Positions 58,160 through 64,000 of a stretch of 64,000 nucleotides of DNA are shown here, in pieces (position 1 is the stretch's first letter; every line of letters begins with the position of its first letter). Under the pieces are notes generated by a model that was not told the origin of the DNA, searched no databases, and saw only the letters and a program-made list of their open reading frames with translations. A program made the position numbers and the translations under genes. Source of the DNA: Arthrobacter sp. SLBN-122. GTDB taxonomy: Bacteria > Actinomycetota > Actinomycetes > Actinomycetales > Micrococcaceae. The stretch lies in contig NZ_VFMS01000001.1 of assembly GCF_006715165.1 (NCBI RefSeq), positions 1,054,001 to 1,118,000 of the forward strand. Direction: 5' to 3'.

Positions 58160-58989
58160 CCCAGCTGTTTGGTGATCTCCGCTGCCCGGTTGGCTGCGGC
58201 GCGGGCCCCGGCGGCGATGATGGCAGGGATGCCCTGCTCGTCGAATGTGGCAATGGCGCGTTCGGTGGTTCCGTTCGGACTGGTCACGGCCCGGCGGAGC
58301 GCGGTGGGGTCTGCTCCGGGCTCGGCAAGCATGAGGCCGGCACCGGCCACCGTTTCGCGGGCCAGCAGCAGGGACAGCTCCCGGTCCAGGCCCAGTTCCT
58401 CCCCGGCAGATGCCATGGCCTCGGCCAGGTAGAACGCGTAGGCTGGGCCGGACCCGCTGATCGCGGAGAGCGCATCCACCTGCTCCTCAGGGACCTCCAC
58501 AACGGTCCCGGCCCCCTTCAGGATCCCCTTGACCTTCTGGAGCTGCTCAGGGGTGCAGTGGGTCCCGGGCGAGACGGACACAACGCCGCGCCCCAGTTTT
58601 GCCGGCGTGTTGGGCATGGTCCTGATCACCGGCTGCCCGGGAGGCAGGGCAGCCTCCAGCTGGGCGATGGACACGGCAGCGGCCACACTGACCACCACCG
58701 TGTCGGGCGAAAGGGCGGGGCTGATTTCCCGGGCCAGGTCCGTGATGCCCACGGGCTTGACGCCAAGGATGACGACGGCGGATCCCTTGGTGGCCTGCCT
58801 GTTGTTGTCAGGCTCTTCCTCACCGGCGATCGCAGTGATCCCGTGGTACCGCTCGGCCAGTTCCGAGGCGCGGCCTGCCCGGCGGACCGTGGCCACCACA
58901 TCCGCCGGATCCGTTCCTGCCTCCAGCAGGCCGCCAAGAATGGCCTCGTTCATGGATCCACAGCCAAGGAATGCGATTCGGTTGCTCAT
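58156..58989 (-). CDS. proC: Pyrroline-5-carboxylate reductase
   Basis: The last step of proline synthesis. The 277-aa product has the N-terminal NADP motif IAFLGCGSMNEAILGGLLEA, then VVILGVKPVGITDLAREI, IRTMPNTPAKLGRGVVSVSP, and the C-terminal P5CR signature GSGPAYAFYLAEAMASAGEE with LLLARETVAGAGLMLAE and VTSPNGTTERAI. ATG 58989 is selected; the frame extends 9 codons further without support. It converges on the potassium channel gene. Upstream, before ppx, lies a 230-bp gap with two striking hairpins. Confidence 0.95.
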   Translation of the reverse strand: MSNRIAFLGCGSMNEAILGGLLEAGTDPADVVATVRRAGRASELAERYHGITAIAGEEEPDNNRQATKGSAVVILGVKPVGITDLAREISPALSPDTVVVSVAAAVSIAQLEAALPPGQPVIRTMPNTPAKLGRGVVSVSPGTHCTPEQLQKVKGILKGAGTVVEVPEEQVDALSAISGSGPAYAFYLAEAMASAGEELGLDRELSLLLARETVAGAGLMLAEPGADPTALRRAVTSPNGTTERAIATFDEQGIPAIIAAGARAAANRAAEITKQLG

Positions 58990-59103
58990 GCCTCCATCAT
59001 TGCAGTTCGCACGCATTCACAGGCAACTCCCATGTTGGGCGCAGGCAGCACACAACTTGGGGTCCTAACGTAGTTATTACCTCATTGAGGGTGCGAGTGA
59101 TGC

Positions 59104-59184
59104 GGCAGGCATGGGGATGCCTGCCAGGGCACCGGCGGCGCGGCAACAGGTTTTCCCCCATTTTCCTGTTGCCCGCCCCGGTGC
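59104..59184 (+). other. Two hairpins with complementary loops; terminator or structured RNA
   Basis: Hairpin 1 is GGCAGGCAT-GGGG-ATGCCTGCC (59104-59125). Hairpin 2 pairs GGCAACAGG with CCTGTTGCC around a TTTTCCCCCATTTT loop, extended by an outer GCACCGG/CCGGTGC stem (59129-59184), and is followed by GCTTTT. The GGGG and CCCCC loops could pair with each other. The 58990-59220 gap has no other feature I can define. It may simply terminate ppx-region readthrough, or it may be a small RNA. Confidence 0.5.
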
Positions 59185-59220
59185 TTCCGCTTTTAACGGA
59201 TCAGGCGCGCTGCTGGGCGG

Positions 59221-60210
59221 TTAAACCGCGGCTTCCACAGAGCGGGAAGCGGCCACGTGCGGTGCGGGCTCGAGGGGACCGGAAAATACCAGCTGGTCCA
59301 GGCGGCGGAGAATCAGGCCCTCGCGCAGTGCCCACGGGCAGATGCGGAGCTTCTTGAACTTGAACATCTCAAGGGCGGCCTCGGCCACCAGCGCGCCGGC
59401 CAGGAGCTGATGGGCCCGGGCCTCCGAGACGCCGGGAAGGTGCAGGCGGTCCTCCGAGCTCATGGCCGAGATCCGCTGGGTCCAGATGCCCAGGTCTGAG
59501 GCGTGCAGTTCCCGTTTGACGTACGGGCCTTCCGCGCTGGGGGCAGCACCGGCGATCCGGGCCAGGGAGCGGAAGGTCTTGGAGGTGCCGGCCACCACGT
59601 TGGCCCGGCCCAGGCCGTCGAATTCGCGGACGGCAGGCTTGAGCGTGGCCCTTATATAGCGCCGGAGTTCCTTCACGCTCTTGGCCGACGGCGGGTCCTC
59701 GGCGAGCCAGTCCCTGGTGAGGCGGCTGGCGCCAAGCGGCACGGAAGTGGCCACTTCGGGAAGCTCGTCCTGGCCGAAAGCCATTTCAAAGGAACCGCCA
59801 CCGATGTCCAGGTTCAGGATGGGCCCGGCACCCCAGCCGTGCCAGCGCCGCACCGCAAAGAACGTCATGGAGGCTTCTTCGCTGCCGGTGAGTTCCTGGA
59901 GGGTGACCGTGGTTTCGTGCTTGACCCGGGCCAGCACTGCGGGGCCGTTGGTGGCCTCGCGGATGGCTGACGTACAGAAAGCCAGCAGGTCCTCGGCCTT
60001 GTGCCGGGCAGCGAATTCCCACGCTTCCAGCACGAACTCGGTCAGCTCGTGCTGGCCCTCGTCGCTGATGCTGCCATCGGGCTCAAGGTACTGGACCAGG
60101 GACAGCGGCCGCTTGTGGGACGCGAAAGGGACCGGCTGCGCGCCGGGATGGGCATCCACCAGGAGCAGATGGACAGTATTGGAACCAATATCGAGGACGC
60201 CTAGACGCAT
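59221..60210 (-). CDS. Ppx/GppA family exopolyphosphatase
   Basis: A 329-aa ASKHA-fold phosphatase acting on polyphosphate or pppGpp. Motifs are MRLGVLDIGSNTVHLLLVDA, then FCTSAIREATNGPAV, NLDIGGGSFEMAFGQDELPE, and AGTSKTFRSLARIAG. It belongs to the short actinobacterial form lacking the C-terminal HD-like domain. ATG 60210 lies 7 bp from the preceding SseB gene stop, so the two form an operon. A neighbouring location of ppx and proC is also seen in mycobacteria. Confidence 0.92.
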   Translation of the reverse strand: MRLGVLDIGSNTVHLLLVDAHPGAQPVPFASHKRPLSLVQYLEPDGSISDEGQHELTEFVLEAWEFAARHKAEDLLAFCTSAIREATNGPAVLARVKHETTVTLQELTGSEEASMTFFAVRRWHGWGAGPILNLDIGGGSFEMAFGQDELPEVATSVPLGASRLTRDWLAEDPPSAKSVKELRRYIRATLKPAVREFDGLGRANVVAGTSKTFRSLARIAGAAPSAEGPYVKRELHASDLGIWTQRISAMSSEDRLHLPGVSEARAHQLLAGALVAEAALEMFKFKKLRICPWALREGLILRRLDQLVFSGPLEPAPHVAASRSVEAAV

Positions 60211-60217
60211 GGGGACA

Positions 60218-60637
60218 TTATTGCTCGTCAGCGCGCTTGAAGTCGCGCCGGATGTTGGCCACGCCTTCGGGATTGATTTCGAAACCATAGGCGGCGCCGG
60301 GGTTGATCACCATGCCGAGTTCATCGCCAAGGTTGGCGATGATGGCTGCGCCCTGCGTGCCCAGCACGTTGGGTGCAGCTTCCAGGTACTGCTGGTCCAC
60401 CCTGCTGGGGTGCGAGAAAACGGCGAGGACGGGGTCGCCGTCGGCGTTGGCGAGAACAAGGGGCTCCACCTGGGAGTCCATGCCCTCCACCGTGTCCGAG
60501 CTGATGATGTAGACCTCGCTGTTCAGGAACGACAGGATGACGTCCACAGGGTTCGCGTCAGGCTGTCCGCCGGTGGCGAGCTTCTCTTCGAGGTCGTTGA
60601 GCGGCTGGAGGTCCGTGTGCGCAGGCTGTTCAGTCAT
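60218..60637 (-). CDS. SseB family protein
   Basis: A 139-aa protein with the SseB N-terminal domain pattern (VILSFLNSEVYIISSD, DGDPVLAVFSHPSRVDQQYL, GMVINPGAAYGFEINPEGVA). SseB was named for serine-sensitivity effects; its biochemical role is unclear, and in Actinobacteria it is a common stand-alone domain. It lies between topA and ppx on the same strand, with 52 bp to topA and 7 bp to ppx. Confidence 0.8.
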   Translation of the reverse strand: MTEQPAHTDLQPLNDLEEKLATGGQPDANPVDVILSFLNSEVYIISSDTVEGMDSQVEPLVLANADGDPVLAVFSHPSRVDQQYLEAAPNVLGTQGAAIIANLGDELGMVINPGAAYGFEINPEGVANIRRDFKRADEQ

Positions 60638-60689
60638 ACGACTACCCGATCACGATCCGGTGGCCGGCGCAAACGCGCCGGCCAGGGCG

Positions 60690-63416
60690 CTATTTCTTGG
60701 CTGTTGCCTTCTTCTTGGCCGGCGCCTTGCGGGTGGCGGTCCGCTTGACGGGGCCCTTGGCGCGTTTCTCGGCCAGCAACTCCACGGCCTGCTCCCGCGT
60801 GAGCTCCTCGAGGGAGGTGGCGCGGGGAACCGTGATGTTGGTGATGCCGTCCGTGATGTACGGGCCGAACCGGCCTTCCTTCACCACGATGTTCTTCTCG
60901 GACACGGGGTCCGGGCCGAACTCGGCCAGCGGCGGCACGGCGGCACGGGCGCCGCGCTGCTTGGGCTGGGAGTAGATCTCCAGGGCCTGTTCCAGGGTGA
61001 TGGTGAAGATTTCCTCCTCCGACCCGATGGAGCGGGAGTCGGTGCCCTTCTTCAGGTAAGGGCCGAACCGGCCGTTCTGGACCGTGATGAGGTTGCCTTC
61101 GGCGTCCTCCCCCAGCGCACGCGGCAGGCTCATGAGCTGCAGTGCCTCGTCCAGGGTGACCGAGTCAACGGTCATGGACTTGAAGAGCGACCCGGTGCGC
61201 GGCTTGGCCTTGACCGGCTTCTTGGGCGGCTTGGGCTTGCCGTTCTTGTAATACTCCACCGGCTGCTTGGCCAGTTCTTCCTCTGTCATCTCGGGGATGA
61301 TCTCGGTGACGTAGGCGCCGTACCGGCCGTTCTTGGCCACGACGGTGTGCCCCGTGTGCGGGTCGGTGCCGAGGACGCGTTCCTCCGGCGCCGCCGTCTC
61401 CATGAGTTCGATGGCCTTGGCTGCCGTCAGTTCGTCCGGAGCCAGGTCCTCGGGCACGTTGGCGCGGGCCGATTCGACGATCTCGCCGGTCTTCGGGTCC
61501 ACCACTGCGGCCGAGCTTTCCAGGTACGGGCCGAACTTTCCCACCCGGAGCGTGATGTCGTCCGTGATGGGGATCGAGTTGATTTCCCGGGCGTCGATCT
61601 CGCCGAGGTTGTTGACGATGCTCAGGAGGCCGGGATCAGAGTCCTCGCCGAAGTAGAAGTGCCGCAGCCAGGAGGCGCCCGCTTCCTGGCCGTTGGCGAT
61701 CTTGTCCAGGTCGCCTTCCATGTCGGCAGTGAACTCGTAGTCCACGTAGTCGGAGAAGTGCTGCTCCAGGAGCCGGATGACCGAGAAGGCGATCCAGCTG
61801 GGCACCAGCGCGGAACCCTGCTTCCGGACGTAGCCGCGGTCCTGGATGGTGGAGATGGTGGAGGCGTACGTGGAGGGCCGGCCAATGCCCTTCTTCTCCA
61901 GTTCCGCAGTCAGCGACGCTTCCGTGTAGCGCGGCGGCGGCGAGGTTTCGTGGCCCACGGCCTGGATGTCCGCGGCGGTGAGGGAATCGCCCTTGGCCAC
62001 GTTGGGCAGGCGGCGCGCTTCGTCGGAGTCGTCGTCGCCGCGCGTCTCGTCCTTGCCTTCCTCGTAGGCTGCGAGGAAGCCGGGGAACGTGATCACGGTA
62101 CCGGACGCGGAGAACTCGGCGTCCCGCCCGTCGGACGCCACGGCACCCAGGCGGATGGTCGCCGTCGAACCCTTGGCATCGCCCATCTGGGACGCGACGG
62201 TGCGCTTCCAGATCAGCTCGTAGAGGCGGAACTCGTCCCCGGACAGCTGCTTGGCCACCTGGGCAGGCGTGCGGAAGGAATCACCGGCGGGGCGGATGGC
62301 CTCGTGCGCTTCCTGCGCGTTGGCGGCCTTGTTCGAGTACACGCGCGGCGACTGCGGAACGTATTCGGAGCCGTACAGCTCGGAGGCCTGCCGCCGGGCA
62401 GCGGTGATGGCTTCGTCACTCAACGCGGAGGAGTCCGTACGCATATAGGTGATGTAGCCGTTTTCATACAGCCGCTGGGCGATCTGCATGGTGCTCTTGG
62501 AGGAGAAGCGCAGCTTGCGGCCCGCCTCCTGCTGCAGCGTGGAGGTGGTGAACGGCGCCGCGGGACGTCGGGTGTACGGCTTGGTGTCCACCGACCGGAC
62601 CGTGAACGAAGCATCCTGCAGCCCGGCCGCCAGCGACGTTGCCAGTTCCTCGTTGAGGTGGGCCACGTTCCGGGACGTGAGTTCGCCGTTGTCGTTGAAA
62701 TCACGGCCGGTGGCCACCTTGGCGCCGTCGACGGCGGCAAGCTTGGCCTTGAAGGAGCCGGAATCGGCGCCGAACTGTCCGGTCAGGTCCCAGTAGGAGG
62801 CCGACTTGAAGGCCATGCGCTCACGTTCGCGGTCCACCACCATGCGGGTCACTACGGACTGCACGCGGCCGGCGGACAGGCCCCGGGCCACCTTGCGCCA
62901 CAGCACGGGCGAGATTTCGTAACCGTAGAGGCGGTCCAGGACGCGGCGGGTTTCCTGGGCGTCCACCAGGTCCTGGTCCACGTCGCGCAGGTTGCCCATG
63001 GCGCGCTGGATGGCTTCCTTGGTGATTTCGCCGAATGTCATCCGGTAGACCGGGACCTTGGGCTTGAGCACTTCCAGCAGGTGCCACGCGATGGCTTCGC
63101 CCTCGCGGTCCCCATCGGTTGCGAGATAGAGTTCGTCGGCGTCCTTGAGCGCAGCCTTGAGCTCAGTCACCTTTTTCTTCTTGTCCGGGGACACCACGTA
63201 GTACGGCTTGAAGTCGTGATCAATGTCGACGGCGAACTTGCCCACCGAGGTCTTCTTCAGCTCGGCAGGGAGTTCGGACGGCTGCGGCAGGTCGCGGATG
63301 TGACCGATGGAGGCCTCAACGATGAAGCCCTCGCCGAGGTACTTGGCGATGGTCTTGCTCTTGGCCGGAGACTCCACAATCACGAGTTTCTTGCCGGTTT
63401 TGGCCTTGCTTGGCAC
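60690..63416 (-). CDS. topA: DNA topoisomerase I
   Basis: Relaxes negative supercoils. The 908-aa enzyme starts at GTG 63416 with TAGGAG upstream. The Toprim domain has KKLVIVESPAKSKTIAKYLG and YLATDGDREGEAIAWHLLEV. The active-site Tyr is near residue 325 in GYITYMRTDSSAL. The core segments ETRRVLDRLYGYEISPVLWR and GLSAGRVQSVVTRMVVDRER are present. Instead of zinc ribbons the C-terminus has several repeats of the type GRFGPYLKKG/GRYGAYVTE, then a Lys/Ala-rich tail (RKAPAKKKATAKK) as in mycobacteria and streptomycetes. The length is full. Confidence 0.97.
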   Translation of the reverse strand: MPSKAKTGKKLVIVESPAKSKTIAKYLGEGFIVEASIGHIRDLPQPSELPAELKKTSVGKFAVDIDHDFKPYYVVSPDKKKKVTELKAALKDADELYLATDGDREGEAIAWHLLEVLKPKVPVYRMTFGEITKEAIQRAMGNLRDVDQDLVDAQETRRVLDRLYGYEISPVLWRKVARGLSAGRVQSVVTRMVVDRERERMAFKSASYWDLTGQFGADSGSFKAKLAAVDGAKVATGRDFNDNGELTSRNVAHLNEELATSLAAGLQDASFTVRSVDTKPYTRRPAAPFTTSTLQQEAGRKLRFSSKSTMQIAQRLYENGYITYMRTDSSALSDEAITAARRQASELYGSEYVPQSPRVYSNKAANAQEAHEAIRPAGDSFRTPAQVAKQLSGDEFRLYELIWKRTVASQMGDAKGSTATIRLGAVASDGRDAEFSASGTVITFPGFLAAYEEGKDETRGDDDSDEARRLPNVAKGDSLTAADIQAVGHETSPPPRYTEASLTAELEKKGIGRPSTYASTISTIQDRGYVRKQGSALVPSWIAFSVIRLLEQHFSDYVDYEFTADMEGDLDKIANGQEAGASWLRHFYFGEDSDPGLLSIVNNLGEIDAREINSIPITDDITLRVGKFGPYLESSAAVVDPKTGEIVESARANVPEDLAPDELTAAKAIELMETAAPEERVLGTDPHTGHTVVAKNGRYGAYVTEIIPEMTEEELAKQPVEYYKNGKPKPPKKPVKAKPRTGSLFKSMTVDSVTLDEALQLMSLPRALGEDAEGNLITVQNGRFGPYLKKGTDSRSIGSEEEIFTITLEQALEIYSQPKQRGARAAVPPLAEFGPDPVSEKNIVVKEGRFGPYITDGITNITVPRATSLEELTREQAVELLAEKRAKGPVKRTATRKAPAKKKATAKK

Positions 63417-63545
63417 GGTGCTCCTACAGAAAAAGGTTGCTGGGGCAGATGAGCCCATGTCCGCCTAGTTCACCATATTTTGGGGAATCGTGCGCATTCC
63501 TGTGGAAAAGATGCCGGTTCCGGCGAGCGCTTGTGGGGCTTGCCG

Positions 63546-64000
63546 TCAGGCCGGAACCGCTGCCGGAATGAGGAAGCCGTCGCGGACCAGGTTGGCCACG
63601 TCGGCGAGCAGCGCACCTTGGAAGGACCCGGCGTCTCCACCCAGGAGGGCCTCCAAAGCGGCGGCGATCTGCCCGGCGGTCAGGTCGCCGTCGCACGCCG
63701 ACACAAAGCCTGCCAGTTCGGTGCTCATCAGATTGGTCCGGCGCAGCCCGGCGCCCTGCCGGAGCAGGATCACCCCGGGGTGTTCGGCGCCGGGGCGCTG
63801 GTGGCGCTCCTCGGTGACGTCGTCCGCCACGAGCAGGTGCGTGCCGGCAAGGTCGTGCCCGGCCAGCCAGTCGCTGCGTTCGACGGCGGCGCCCAAGTGG
63901 GGTCCGATGGGCTGCTCGATGGGGTAGGTGATTTCCTCGAAACGGCTGATGGCGGCCCCGTCGCCGGCAGCGGGACGCCGCAGCCACACCATGCCGAATC
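63546..64000 (-). CDS. Partial DUF7059-type SAM-dependent methyltransferase (C-terminal part)
   Basis: The frame is open to the window edge, so the gene starts beyond base 64000. The visible 150 residues begin FGMVWLRRPA and include RFEEITYPIEQPIGPHLGAA and FVSACDGDLTAGQIAAALEA. They end LVRDGFLIPAAVPA. This matches the C-terminus of the N5-glutamine-methyltransferase-like proteins (DUF7059/DUF7782) usually encoded beside topA in Arthrobacter relatives. The catalytic SAM-binding part is not in the window. It is upstream of topA on the same strand with about 130 bp between them. Confidence 0.7.
   Translation of the reverse strand, partial: FGMVWLRRPAAGDGAAISRFEEITYPIEQPIGPHLGAAVERSDWLAGHDLAGTHLLVADDVTEERHQRPGAEHPGVILLRQGAGLRRTNLMSTELAGFVSACDGDLTAGQIAAALEALLGGDAGSFQGALLADVANLVRDGFLIPAAVPA

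Noticed and set aside
59104..59184. 6C RNA (actinobacterial motif with C-rich hairpin loops)
   Set aside because: That motif needs two C-run loops on the same strand; here one loop is G-rich and the other C-rich, and the genomic context differs.
60537..63452. 971-codon open frame on the + strand
   Set aside because: It is fully antisense to topA, has no recognisable domain, and is rich in Gly/His/Arg/Val as expected for a shadow of a high-GC gene.
1..64000. Search for tRNA, rRNA, CRISPR arrays, prophage or defence systems
   Set aside because: No cloverleaf-like sequence with a TTCGANNC arm, no regularly spaced repeats, and no phage or defence genes were found; the intergenic gaps are short and mostly explained by operators and terminators.

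Overview
This 64 kb window is a high-GC chromosomal segment from an actinobacterium of the Arthrobacter/Pseudarthrobacter type (Micrococcales). The assignment rests on the codon bias, frequent GTG/TTG starts, an actinobacterial bS22 gene beside an excisionase-type HTH gene, Rex next to a glutaredoxin, and the proC/ppx/SseB/topA block. The two ends are housekeeping DNA. The middle, about 6 to 52 kb, is a dense carbohydrate-catabolism region. No rRNA, tRNA, CRISPR array or prophage was seen. The only intact mobile element is one IS110-family insertion.

Layout. 0-6 kb: partial membrane protein, rex, glutaredoxin, HAD phosphatase, IS110 element, bS22, HTH protein, and a DAHP synthase gene preceded by a short leader ORF containing Trp-Tyr-Ala-Tyr-Phe, a probable attenuator. 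6-15 kb: complete L-rhamnose operon (mutarotase, isomerase, bifunctional aldolase/lactaldehyde dehydrogenase, rhamnulokinase, CE7 esterase, GPH symporter) with a divergent LacI regulator. 16-26 kb: a rhamnogalacturonan-like set (DUF1961, SGNH/CE12 esterase, LplABC-type ABC importer, YesL-type DUF624, Gfo/Idh oxidoreductase, GH78 alpha-L-rhamnosidase). 26-34 kb: a second CUT1 importer with a DUF624-like protein and an MFS exporter, divergent from a GH42 beta-galactosidase, followed by a truncated DUF222-HNH remnant. 35-44.5 kb: a third CUT1 importer with two binding-protein genes, one frameshifted near its 3' end, divergent from an alpha/beta hydrolase, a Gfo/Idh-DUF6807 fusion and an M24-fold protein lacking most metal ligands. 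44.6-52 kb: an oxidative uronate operon (Gfo/Idh, uronate-dehydrogenase-like SDR, KdgD, enolase-superfamily enzyme, ketoglutarate-semialdehyde dehydrogenase) with a divergent LacI regulator. 52-64 kb: GntR and lldD (lactate oxidation), an ArsR-type regulator, acuC, trkH/trkA, proC, ppx, SseB, topA, and the end of a methyltransferase gene.

How it fits together. Rhamnogalacturonan-type pectin fragments carry rhamnose, galacturonate, galactan side chains and acetyl groups. The window encodes uptake (three ABC systems plus a symporter), deacetylation (three esterases), trimming (GH78, GH42), and the downstream routes for rhamnose and uronate. L-lactate, which the rhamnose route can yield from lactaldehyde, could enter the lldD step. 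Two operator types recur: TGAATCGTTTCA-like sites at the rhamnose, LplA, GH78 and GH42/ABC promoters, and GAAAACGTTTTC-like sites at the symporter, the third ABC locus and the uronate operon. This suggests two LacI regulons covering the whole region. No polysaccharide lyase and no GH105 were found, so depolymerisation must be encoded elsewhere.
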